64,000 bases of DNA from Actinomyces johnsonii (GTDB lineage Bacteria; Actinomycetota; Actinomycetes; Actinomycetales; Actinomycetaceae). This document shows positions 1 through 7,783 of this stretch, in pieces. The stretch covers positions 62,001 to 126,000 of the forward strand of contig NZ_VICB01000005.1 in assembly GCF_006546835.1 (NCBI RefSeq). The letters run 5' to 3'. The position numbers and the translations under genes were made by a program. Within the stretch, counting starts at the first letter, position 1; each line of letters begins with the position of its first letter. A model generated the notes under the pieces. It worked only from the letters and a program-made list of their open reading frames with translations, did no database searches and was not told the DNA's origin.

Positions 1-7
1 GCGCCCC

Positions 8-775
8 ATGACCCCGTTCTACCGCTTCGCCGCGTGCGGGGCGATCATTCCGTTCCTCAAGATGGTCTCCAGGCAGAAGGTGACCGGCCTGGAGAACATA
101 CCCCGCGAGGGCGGCTTCATCGCCGTGGCCAACCACCTGACGGATCTCGACTCGCTCACGGCCATGCGCGCACTGGTCGACGCCGACGTGCCCGTCTACT
201 CTCTGGCCAAGTCCACCCTGTTCAAGGTGCCGGTGCTCGGCTCGATCCTGAGGGCCGGCGGACAGATCCCGGTCCAGCGGGGAACCCAGAACGCAGCCAC
301 GGCCCTCAAGGCCGCCGGCGATGTCCTGGCCGACGGCGGAGCCATCATGATCTTCCCCGAGGGTACCCTCTCCCGGGACCCCCTCAAGTGGCCGATGGTC
401 GCCAAGACGGGCGCGGCCAGGCTGGCGATGACCAGCGGGGCACCCGTCCTGCCCATGGGGCAGTGGGGGGCTCACGAGATCCTGGACACCTACGGGCGCT
501 CCTTCCACCCCTTCCCGCGCAAGGACGTGCGCGTGACCATCGGAGGGCTCATGGATCTGTCCCGCTTCGGGCAGGACACCCAGGACCGCGAGGCCGTGCG
601 CGCCTGCACGGCCGAGATCATGCGGGCCATCACCGTTCTGGTGGAGGAGCTTCGAGGCGAGAAGGCCCCCCGGCCCTTCGACCTGCGCTACGACGGGGAC
701 CCCGGCAAGGGCAGGATCGGCGTGCGCCGCCCCGACCCGTTGCCCGAGGCGGACAGCAGGGAGGACGGTCAGTGA
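8..775 (+). CDS. plsC: 1-acyl-sn-glycerol-3-phosphate acyltransferase (PlsC family)
   Basis: Transfers an acyl group to lysophosphatidic acid at the inner membrane in phospholipid synthesis. The catalytic H-x4-D box is visible as NHLTDLDS (about residues 42-49) and the substrate motif as FPEGT (about 117-121). At 255 aa it is normal for the family. The reading frame is open to the window edge, so a start upstream of the ATG at 8 cannot be excluded. Its stop overlaps the GTG of gpsA (GTGA), which couples two steps of glycerophospholipid synthesis in one operon. The exact acyl acceptor is inferred from the family. Confidence 0.9.
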   Translation: MTPFYRFAACGAIIPFLKMVSRQKVTGLENIPREGGFIAVANHLTDLDSLTAMRALVDADVPVYSLAKSTLFKVPVLGSILRAGGQIPVQRGTQNAATALKAAGDVLADGGAIMIFPEGTLSRDPLKWPMVAKTGAARLAMTSGAPVLPMGQWGAHEILDTYGRSFHPFPRKDVRVTIGGLMDLSRFGQDTQDREAVRACTAEIMRAITVLVEELRGEKAPRPFDLRYDGDPGKGRIGVRRPDPLPEADSREDGQ

Positions 776-1827
776 GCGGAGCCGGAAACGCAACGAGCAT
801 GGCGCCGGTGCGGCGGGCGGCCGTCATCGGCTCGGGCGCCTGGGGAACCACCTTCGCGAGCCTCCTGGCTCAGGCCGGTGCCCCGACGACGATCTGGGCC
901 CGGCGCCAGGAGATCGCCGACGAGATCAACACCGGCACCAACGAGCGATACGTCCCTGGCCACCGCCTGCCGCCGGGCGTGACGGCCACCACCGACCTGG
1001 CCGGGGCCGTCAAGGGAGCGGGCGTCGTCGTCGTAGCCGTGCCCTCCCAGGAGGCCCGGGGGGTTTTGGAACCCGTCCACGGCGCCCTGGCCGACGACGC
1101 CGTGGCCGTCTCCCTCATGAAGGGGGTCGAGCTGGGCACCGGGCTGCGAATGAGCGAGGTGCTGGCCGAGGTCCTGGGGATCGACCGATCCCGCGTCGTC
1201 GTCATCTCCGGGCCCAACCTCGCCGACGAGATCGCCGCGGGCCAGCCCACCGCCACCGTGGTGGCGGCCGATGACGAGCGGGTCGCCGCCCGGATCGCCG
1301 CCATGTGCGCCACCGGCACCTTCCGCCCCTACACGAACACCGATGTCCTGGGCGTCGAGCTGTGCGGGGCGGTCAAGAACGTCATCGCCCTGGCCGTCGG
1401 CGCCGCCGCGGGCCGGGGCATGGGGGACAACTCCAAGGCCACGATCATTACCCGGGGCCTGGTGGAGATCACCCGCCTGGGCCTGGAGCTCGGCGCCCAC
1501 CCCGAGACCTTCTCCGGGTTGGCCGGAATGGGCGACCTGGTGGCCACCTGCTCCTCGCCCCTGAGTCGCAATCAGACCTTCGGCCGTCACCTCGGCGAGG
1601 GGATGAGCGTGGCCGAGGCCGCCGCGGCCTCCCGAGGCGTGGCCGAGGGGGCAAAGTCCGCCCGCGCCGTCCTCGACCTGGCCCAGGCCCACGGGGTGGA
1701 TATGCCGATCACCGCCGGGGTCGTCACCGTCGTCGAGGGCGCCGCCAGCGTCGCCCAGGTGACGGATGCTCTGCTGGCTCGTCCTCGCAAGGCCGAGGGC
1801 GTGCACGCCGCCGCGTCTCAGACGTAG
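772..1827 (+). CDS. gpsA: NAD(P)H-dependent glycerol-3-phosphate dehydrogenase
   Basis: Reduces dihydroxyacetone phosphate to sn-glycerol 3-phosphate, the backbone for the acyltransferase encoded just upstream. The N-terminal Rossmann motif is VIGSGAWGTTFA. The catalytic region contains SGPNLADEI, the lysine of GAVKNVIALAVG, and GLAGMGDLVATCSS. I chose the GTG at 772 because it overlaps the plsC stop as GTGA. An ATG at 799, nine codons later, is the alternative. About 351 aa, a usual length. The gene ends 67 bp before the convergent lipoprotein gene. Confidence 0.94.
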   Translation: MSGAGNATSMAPVRRAAVIGSGAWGTTFASLLAQAGAPTTIWARRQEIADEINTGTNERYVPGHRLPPGVTATTDLAGAVKGAGVVVVAVPSQEARGVLEPVHGALADDAVAVSLMKGVELGTGLRMSEVLAEVLGIDRSRVVVISGPNLADEIAAGQPTATVVAADDERVAARIAAMCATGTFRPYTNTDVLGVELCGAVKNVIALAVGAAAGRGMGDNSKATIITRGLVEITRLGLELGAHPETFSGLAGMGDLVATCSSPLSRNQTFGRHLGEGMSVAEAAAASRGVAEGAKSARAVLDLAQAHGVDMPITAGVVTVVEGAASVAQVTDALLARPRKAEGVHAAASQT

Positions 1828-1894
1828 CCCGGTCGCGTCTCGCACGACTGCGGATGCCCGGAACTCTCGCCGCGGCACGGCGCTGGGCCGGTCC

Positions 1895-2551
1895 TCAGTC
1901 GTGGGCGATGTCGATGACCAGGCGCGTGGGACTGGACAGTCTGAAGATGCGATAGGTCTGGGAGTCGGTGCCTATCACGACCTGGAACTCGCCCTCGAAG
2001 CCGGGATCGATGTAGGCCGAGTCGATGCTCCTGTCGTCGTTCGCGGAGTCGTCAAGCTCGATCTGCCTATGGCCGCTGACCCTTTGCCCGTCCGGGGGGA
2101 CGTCGGCTACGCCGCTGCCCCGGATGACCATCGTGTGCCCTCCTTGAACCTCGATCGGGTCGCCCTTGCCCATGGTGGAGGCCGGAGCATCCCACTGGGG
2201 CGGGCTCCATCCCGGAGTCCCCTGACCATCGAACTCCACCACGAGCCGGCTGTAGCCCTCCTCCGGGTGGTTCCCGATTCTGACGTCGGCGACCGTGAGG
2301 GTGCTGCCCTCTGCCGCCTGCTGCCCCTGGGAGCCGGTTCCCCAGTCCGGGGCGTCCGAGCTGTTGTGCCGGGGGTGACTGGATGGCGCTGCACTTCCCG
2401 AAGCCGGAGCCGTCCCCGGTGTTCCCCCGGTGCCGACATCGCTGGTGGTGGGGGTGCCCGAGGGGAACGACGTGCTCAGTGAGCAGGAGCTCAGCACCAG
2501 GGTCGCGCAGGCCAACAGGGCGAGCGGTGCGACGGGGCTGCGGTGGGGCAT
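1895..2551 (-). CDS. AMIN-like domain lipoprotein
   Basis: Predicted secreted lipoprotein of 218 aa. It has a short positive N-terminus, a hydrophobic stretch and a lipobox ending LSSC (Cys about residue 23). A Ser/Thr/Gly/Pro-rich linker of about 60 residues follows, then one beta-rich domain from about residue 85 to the end. That domain (RLVVEFDGQG near its start, RLVIDIAHD at the C-terminus) resembles the AMIN-like domain of actinobacterial lipoproteins, which relates to the cell-wall-binding AMIN fold. The start has a strong GGAGG site. The gene is divergent from ddl. A role at the cell wall is inference. Confidence 0.7.
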   Translation of the reverse strand: MPHRSPVAPLALLACATLVLSSCSLSTSFPSGTPTTSDVGTGGTPGTAPASGSAAPSSHPRHNSSDAPDWGTGSQGQQAAEGSTLTVADVRIGNHPEEGYSRLVVEFDGQGTPGWSPPQWDAPASTMGKGDPIEVQGGHTMVIRGSGVADVPPDGQRVSGHRQIELDDSANDDRSIDSAYIDPGFEGEFQVVIGTDSQTYRIFRLSSPTRLVIDIAHD

Positions 2552-2634
2552 CGTTGCCTCCTTCCAGGGGCGTACGGGGCGCCCGCTTTGATCCGGGATC
2601 TTTGCGCATTATCAGCATACGGGGCTCCGCGCGG

Positions 2635-2640
2635 TAGCGT
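2635..2640 (+). promoter_or_regulatory. Leaderless -10 element of ddl
   Basis: TAGCGT lies 7 nt before the ddl ATG with no ribosome site between. This is the actinobacterial leaderless arrangement, with transcription predicted to start on the A of ATG. Confidence 0.6.
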
Positions 2641-2647
2641 GTGGCCT

Positions 2648-3814
2648 ATGACAGACCTCCAGGAAACCGGCCCCTCCGTTCCCAGTTCTGACAAGTCCAA
2701 GGTGCGAGTCGCCGTCGTCTTCGGCGGGCGCAGCGGGGAGCACACGATCTCCTGCGCCACCGCTGCCGGAGTCCTGTCGGCCATCGACCGCGACCGCTAC
2801 GAGGTCCTTCCTGTGGGCATCACCCCCGAGGGCCAGTGGGTGCTCGTCGAGGACGACCCGGCCGCTCTCGAATTGAGCGACGGCCGACCGCCAGTGACGA
2901 TCACCGCCGACGCGCTGGGTCGGGGAACCCTCACCGCCCCGCTGGGAGGCGGCGAGCTGACCGTGCTCGGTCCCACTGGTCCCCGAGCGCTCGGCCGGGT
3001 CGACGTCGTCCTGCCGCTGCTGCACGGGCCCTACGGCGAGGACGGAACCATTCAGGGAATGCTGGAGATGATGGGCGTTCCCTACGTCGGCTGCGGAGTG
3101 CTGGCCAGTGCCGCGGGCATGGACAAACAGGTCACCAAGGTGCTCCTCGGAGCGGCCGGCATCGCCACGGCTCCGCATGTCGTCGTTGGCCCCCACGCCT
3201 GGAAGCGTGATCCCGAGACGATCCTGGAGGCCTGCCGGTCCCTGACCTACCCCCTGTTCGTCAAGCCCGCCCGCGCCGGCTCCTCCCTGGGTATCAGCAA
3301 GGTCGACCGCCCCGAGGACCTGCCCGGGGCCATCGAGGCTGCCCGGGCCGTCGACCCGAAAGTCCTCGTGGAGAGCGGTATCGTCGGGCGTGAGATCGAG
3401 GTCGCCGTCCTGCAGGGCCGCGGCGACGACGCTCCCCGGGTGGCCGAGCCCGGCGAGATCGCCATGGACGTTACACAGGGCGCCGGCGAGTTCTACGACT
3501 TCGAGACCAAGTACCTGGCCCACGACGCCGTCGCCATGGTCTGCCCGGCCCGCATCGGTCCCAAGGATAGGGCCCTCATCATGGACACCGCCGCCCGGGC
3601 CTTCGAGGCAGTCGGCTGCGAGGGACTCGCCCGCGTCGACTTCTTCCTCACCGACACCGGCGAGGCGGTCGTCAACGAGATCAACACGATGCCCGGCTTC
3701 ACCCCCTTCTCCATGTTCCCCTACATGTGGCAGGTCTCAGGGCTGGAGTACACCGACCTGGTCTCCGAGCTCATCGAGTTGGCCCTGTCGCGCTCCAGTG
3801 ATGTCAACCGCTGA
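2648..3814 (+). CDS. ddl: D-alanine--D-alanine ligase
   Basis: ATP-grasp ligase making D-Ala-D-Ala for peptidoglycan in the cytoplasm. Motifs in order are FGGRSGEHTIS, LLHGPYGEDGTIQG, the ATP-binding FVKPARAGSSLGISKV, EFYDFETKYL and VNEINTMPGFTPFS. The tyrosine of EFYDF is typical of D-Ala-specific rather than D-lactate ligases. The start at 2648 is set by the TAGCGT-7nt-ATG leaderless signal, which removes 35 codons of open frame upstream. 388 aa, slightly long for the family. It overlaps thiL by 14 nt. Confidence 0.94.
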   Translation: MTDLQETGPSVPSSDKSKVRVAVVFGGRSGEHTISCATAAGVLSAIDRDRYEVLPVGITPEGQWVLVEDDPAALELSDGRPPVTITADALGRGTLTAPLGGGELTVLGPTGPRALGRVDVVLPLLHGPYGEDGTIQGMLEMMGVPYVGCGVLASAAGMDKQVTKVLLGAAGIATAPHVVVGPHAWKRDPETILEACRSLTYPLFVKPARAGSSLGISKVDRPEDLPGAIEAARAVDPKVLVESGIVGREIEVAVLQGRGDDAPRVAEPGEIAMDVTQGAGEFYDFETKYLAHDAVAMVCPARIGPKDRALIMDTAARAFEAVGCEGLARVDFFLTDTGEAVVNEINTMPGFTPFSMFPYMWQVSGLEYTDLVSELIELALSRSSDVNR

Positions 3815-4898
3815 GCCGGTTCTTCCCGGCGGTGATGCCGCTGATGCCGCTGATGCCGCGAGAGTCGGCGACCTCAGCGAGGAGGAGCTCCTCGCCCTCA
3901 TCACACCCCTTCTGCCGCGCGCCGCGCAGACCCCGGTGGGCAGCGGGGACGACTGCGCGGTCCTGTTCTTCCCCGACGCGCGCACGGCGGTGAGCACCGA
4001 CGTCCTGGTCGAGGGGCACCACTTCCGCACCGAGTGGTCCACGGGGCGCGACGTCGGCGAAAGGGCCGCGGCCCAGAACCTCGCCGACGCCGCCGCCATG
4101 GGGGCGCGGCCTGTCGCCCTCGTCGTCGGTCTCGTCATGCCCCCGACCACGCCGGTGGCATGGGTGCGGGACTTCGCCGAGGGCCTGGCCCGGGGCTGCG
4201 AGCCCTGCGGGGCCGGCGTCGTCGGCGGCGACCTCAGCGGAGGGGAGTCGCTGATCGTGGCCGTCACGGTCCTGGGCGATCTCGAGGGTAGGGCGCCGGT
4301 CCTGCGAAGCGGTGCCCATCCCGGCGACCTCGTCGTCTACGCCGGTACCCTGGGGCGCAGTGCGGCCGGACTCGCCCTGCTCAGCGCCGGGAAGCAGACT
4401 GCGGCGGAGCAGTATCGGGACCTGTCTCAGGTCCGGGACTGCCTGGCCGCCTTCCGGGCACCGACTCCGGCCCTGGTGGCAGGACCCGCCCTGGCCGATG
4501 CCGGAGCCACCTCCATGATGGACGTCTCGGATGGATTGCTGCGCGACGCCGGACGGATCGCCCGAGCCAGCGGCGTCGTCATCGACCTCGACGATCCGGG
4601 GAACCTGCCTGATATGTCCTTCCTCGAGCCGGTCGCCGCGCTCGTGGCGGGCGGCCGTGGACCGGCAGCACACGCCCTGGCCCGAGGCTGGCTGCTCACC
4701 GGGGGAGAGGACCACGGAATGCTCGCCACCGTCCCGCCAGAGGCCGCAGAGCGTCTGCCGGCAGACGCCGTGGTGATCGGCCGGGTGCTGGCCCCCCAGA
4801 GCCCGATGGCCGACGGACTCGGCCATCGACCGGGTGTGCTCGTGGGCGGACAACCGGCTCGCGAGCACGCCGGGTGGGACCATTTCGCCGGAGCCTGA
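3801..4898 (+). CDS. thiL: Thiamine-monophosphate kinase
   Basis: Phosphorylates thiamine monophosphate to thiamine pyrophosphate. PurM/ThiL-fold motifs are GSGDDCAVLFF, STDVLVEGHHF, the QNLADAAAMGARP helix, GGDLSGGESL and MMDVSDGLLRDAGR, then LTGGEDHGML near the C-terminus. The start ATG at 3801 lies inside the end of ddl, so the two are probably co-translated. 365 aa, with about 25 extra N-terminal residues rich in Ala and Asp. The gene ends just before the rpmB terminator hairpin. Confidence 0.92.
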   Translation: MSTAEPVLPGGDAADAADAARVGDLSEEELLALITPLLPRAAQTPVGSGDDCAVLFFPDARTAVSTDVLVEGHHFRTEWSTGRDVGERAAAQNLADAAAMGARPVALVVGLVMPPTTPVAWVRDFAEGLARGCEPCGAGVVGGDLSGGESLIVAVTVLGDLEGRAPVLRSGAHPGDLVVYAGTLGRSAAGLALLSAGKQTAAEQYRDLSQVRDCLAAFRAPTPALVAGPALADAGATSMMDVSDGLLRDAGRIARASGVVIDLDDPGNLPDMSFLEPVAALVAGGRGPAAHALARGWLLTGGEDHGMLATVPPEAAERLPADAVVIGRVLAPQSPMADGLGHRPGVLVGGQPAREHAGWDHFAGA

Positions 4899-4933
4899 GT
4901 CACCGCTCCCCAAGTGGAACCCGAGCACGACAA

Positions 4934-4964
4934 AGGCCGCCGACTGCAGATGCAGCGGCGGCCT
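4934..4964 (-). terminator. Hairpin terminator between thiL and rpmB
   Basis: AGGCCGCCG pairs with CGGCGGCCT, and the inner CTGCA pairs with TGCAG, giving a nearly perfect 14-bp stem. On the minus strand it is followed by TTTG, so it most likely ends rpmB. It may also stop thiL transcripts. Confidence 0.65.
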
Positions 4965-4992
4965 CGCGCTCGAAGGACTCGAGGCGGTGCGC

Positions 4993-5184
4993 TCAGATGT
5001 TGCGCGTCACCTTGCCGGCCTTGAGGCAGGACGTGCACACGTTGAGGCGCTTGGGGGCGCCGTTGACGAGAGCACGCACACGCTGGATATTGGGGTTCCA
5101 CCGGCGGTTGGTCCGCACGTGGGAGTGCGAGACGCTCTTGCCGAAGATGGGGCCCTTGCCGCAAACGTCGCACACAGCAGCCAC
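4993..5184 (-). CDS. rpmB: 50S ribosomal protein L28 (four-cysteine form)
   Basis: Large-subunit ribosomal protein of 63 aa. I chose the GTG at 5184 because it is preceded by AGGAG at good spacing and gives the usual N-terminus AAVCDVCGKGP. Two CxxC pairs (CDVC near the N-terminus, CTSC near the C-terminus) make this the zinc-binding form. No zinc-free paralogue is seen in the window. It is divergent from the DAK2 gene, as is common in actinobacteria. Confidence 0.95.
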   Translation of the reverse strand: MAAVCDVCGKGPIFGKSVSHSHVRTNRRWNPNIQRVRALVNGAPKRLNVCTSCLKAGKVTRNI

Positions 5185-5277
5185 GGTCTCACTCCTGATC
5201 TTCAATGCTTCAACGCTCAGGCCCGTGCCTGGCGCCAGGTCTTACCGCCCAGGCGCAGGGCTCTGGGCAACCCGAAC

Positions 5278-5307
5278 ACAATAGCGGAACTGTTGGCCGG
5301 CTCCCAA
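5278..5307 (-). promoter_or_regulatory. Possible rpmB promoter
   Basis: Read on the minus strand, TTGGGA (5307-5302), an 18-nt spacer and TATTGT (5283-5278). This would give a leader of about 90 nt ahead of rpmB. Confidence 0.4.
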
Positions 5308-5704
5308 GCCACGGAGGCGTGGGTTCGGGCACACGCCGGGGCGATCGGAGGGCCGCCGACGTACGACCTGCGGGTTGTGAACGTGCCGTATCTCACCATA
5401 TGACGAACGTTTGCCCGAACGGGGTGCGGTGGTAGGCGGTTTGACCAGCGTGTTGGTGGTTCGAGTCTCCAACTGGCGCTCTATCGCCCAGAACGGGACC
5501 TTCCGCACGGTGTTCGCTCCGGTGGGAGGAATGTGGTTGTGCGGGTACTCTGAAACTACATATCAACACGGAGGCTCGGCCCAGCCGCGAACCAGGCTCG
5601 CTGAACGCCAGCACATATGCAGATCATGCAGTGGAACAGAAGGTGTTCGCAGCGTGAGACGCATGTGGTGCGGTGGTCGCAGCCAGGACGCAGGGGAGGC
5701 GAAG
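5308..5704. other. Intergenic region between rpmB and the DAK2 gene
   Basis: About 400 bp without a convincing gene. It must hold the promoter of the DAK2 gene, but I see no confident -35/-10 pair there. TACATA at 5557-5562 is a weak candidate. A tRNA-like TTCGAGT near 5460 does not fold into a tRNA. Confidence 0.4.
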
Positions 5705-7669
5705 ATGGCGCAGTCGCAAGGACACCGCCCCGCTACCTCTGTCCCGGAGACCTACGTGCTGCAGGGGGCGGCGGTACGGCGCTGGATTGGGCTGGCGGAG
5801 ATTGTCGCCGATCAGACCCGGGACCTCGTCGACGTCCTCAATGTTTTCCCTGTGCCGGATGCGGATACGGGAACCAATGTCCTGCTGACCCTGCGCTCGG
5901 CCTCAGACGCCCTCCATCGCCTAGGACGGGCCGCGGACGCGGCCCAGGTGGCCCGGGCGGCAGCCGACGGCGCCGTGCGGGGCGCGCGTGGGAACTCCGG
6001 CCTCCTGGTCTCCCAGGCCTTGGCCGCCTTCGCCGATGTCTGCGCCGACGCCCCCGACCCTAAGGGTCTGCGCCCCGTCGAGCTCGTGCACGCCTATGAG
6101 GCCATGGCGGACACCACCTGGGCCGCGGTCTCCCGCCCAGTGACGGGCACCCTGCTGTCCGTGGCCAGGGACGCCGCCACGTCCGCCCGCGCCGCCCTGG
6201 AGGAGGCGACCGCGAGCTCGCCCGCGACCCTGAGCGTCATTGCCGCTGCCGCCGCCTTCGGCTCCCAGGAGTCCGTCGTCGAGACGGCCGGCCTCGGGCA
6301 CGGCCCGGTGGATGCCGGGGGTGCGGCCTTCATGCTGCTTCTCACCTGCCTGTTAGACACCATCGACTCGGTCCCGGACGCCGGCGGCGGGGCGGATAAT
6401 GCGCTAGAGCTGCGCCAGGGCCACGAGGACGCCGACGAGCACGCTCCCTACACCGCCGTCGCCCGCCAGATGCTCACCGATCTGGCTGAGGGCGGGGCCC
6501 CGCACAGCCTCGGTTCCGAGCCGATGGGCATGTCCACCGGTGAATTCGAGGTCATGTACCTGCTGGAGGCGACCTCGGTCCAGGCCGGGCAGCTGCGCCG
6601 GGACCTGGAGCGCATCGGCGACTCGGTGGGCGTCGTCGGCACTCCGGATGCCCTGGACGTGGGGCTCTACCAGGTCCATGTCCACACCGATACGCCGCGC
6701 GCCGCGCTGCCGCACGTGGGCCGAGCCCGTCAGATCTGCATCCACCACCTCCACCCCACGGCCCTGGTGACCTCCACCGACGAGCCCCCGTCCCCGTGGG
6801 GGCCGCTCGTATCCGACCCCACGGGCCACGTCGTCTCCTTCGAGCGCCTGGCCGCCCGCAGAGCCGAGCGCAAGGCCAAGTCGGTGCGCATGCACCCCTC
6901 TCAGGCGGCGGTCGCCCGACCCGCCCCGGCGGAGACGCCGCGCATCGCCGCGCGCTCACGGCAGGCCGGCGTCGGCGTCATCGCCTGTACACGGGCACCC
7001 GGCCTCATCGAGCAGCTTGCCCGCTCCGACGCCGCCGTTGTCCTCAATCCCGACCGGGAGGGGATCGCCCGTGCCGCTGCGGACCTGGGCTCCTCCCAGG
7101 TCATCGTGCTGCCCTGTGATGCCGCGTGCACCGAGGCGGCCCATGACGCCGCCCGCTTCCTGGCGGCCCGCTCCGCCGTCTCCACCGTCCGTGCTCCGGC
7201 AGGGACCTCACGGAACGCGGGCGCCGCTCGAGAGGCCGCCCGCGCCGGGCTGCAGTCGGGTAGTCAGCCGGAGCGATACGCGGCTGAGGGCATTCAGCTC
7301 CTCGTGTGCGACACCGACGACGAGGCCCGGGTCCTGGCCGCTACCGTCTCCCTGGCGGGTAGGAGCGAGGGCGCGGAGCTGGCCGACCTTGCCCGTCGGG
7401 CCTGGAGCGCCGCTGCGGGCCTGCGCACCATCGCCCTCAACGGCGCCCAGGCCGACGCCGACGCAGTGGCCCACGCCGTGGCGGCGGCGCTGCGTCCCTC
7501 CGATGAGCTCCTCACCGTCATTACGGGGCGCAACGCCGGGCGCGACGTCGGGGCCCTGGCCGCCAGCGCTGCGGTGGGCGCTCGCGGGCAGATGGTCGGT
7601 GAGGACGTGGAGGTCGCCGTCCACGCCGGCGGCCAGGAACGCCCCGATGTCCTGATTGCCATCGAATAG
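5705..7669 (+). CDS. DAK2 (DhaL)-domain kinase, FakA/YloV-like
   Basis: Cytoplasmic kinase-like protein of 654 aa. The N-terminal DhaL domain (about residues 20-215) contains the metal-nucleotide motif NVFPVPDADTGTNV and GARGNSGLLVSQ. Middle and C-terminal domains match the FakA/YloV layout, where the family phosphorylates fatty acids bound to a FakB/DegV partner. No FakB gene is in the window. The ATG at 5705 has GGGAGG upstream, and open frame before it lacks ribosome sites. Its place between rpmB and recG is conserved in actinobacteria. A fatty-acid substrate is inferred from the family. Confidence 0.82.
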   Translation: MAQSQGHRPATSVPETYVLQGAAVRRWIGLAEIVADQTRDLVDVLNVFPVPDADTGTNVLLTLRSASDALHRLGRAADAAQVARAAADGAVRGARGNSGLLVSQALAAFADVCADAPDPKGLRPVELVHAYEAMADTTWAAVSRPVTGTLLSVARDAATSARAALEEATASSPATLSVIAAAAAFGSQESVVETAGLGHGPVDAGGAAFMLLLTCLLDTIDSVPDAGGGADNALELRQGHEDADEHAPYTAVARQMLTDLAEGGAPHSLGSEPMGMSTGEFEVMYLLEATSVQAGQLRRDLERIGDSVGVVGTPDALDVGLYQVHVHTDTPRAALPHVGRARQICIHHLHPTALVTSTDEPPSPWGPLVSDPTGHVVSFERLAARRAERKAKSVRMHPSQAAVARPAPAETPRIAARSRQAGVGVIACTRAPGLIEQLARSDAAVVLNPDREGIARAAADLGSSQVIVLPCDAACTEAAHDAARFLAARSAVSTVRAPAGTSRNAGAAREAARAGLQSGSQPERYAAEGIQLLVCDTDDEARVLAATVSLAGRSEGAELADLARRAWSAAAGLRTIALNGAQADADAVAHAVAAALRPSDELLTVITGRNAGRDVGALAASAAVGARGQMVGEDVEVAVHAGGQERPDVLIAIE

Positions 7670-7770
7670 CCATTGAGTAACTAGCTCAACGCCGCTGCCC
7701 GGCCGCGGAGCCGCTTTGGCCCGTGTGCGAACCGGCTCGGGTCGTGAACGGATCCGAGCGGCCTTCGGCA

Positions 7771-7776
7771 TAGGGT
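7771..7776 (+). promoter_or_regulatory. Leaderless -10 element of recG
   Basis: TAGGGT followed by 7 nt and GTG at 7784. This favours the GTG at 7784 over the in-frame GTG at 7775. Confidence 0.5.
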
Positions 7777-7783
7777 GGGCGTC

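Noticed and set aside
34-771. Open frame within plsC continuous with gpsA
   Set aside because: Its sequence is an Arg/Gly/Pro-rich shadow of plsC. The real gpsA start is the GTG at 772.
5411-5500. tRNA-like TTCGAGT loop near 5460
   Set aside because: Flanking bases do not pair into a T stem and no acceptor or anticodon stem can be formed.
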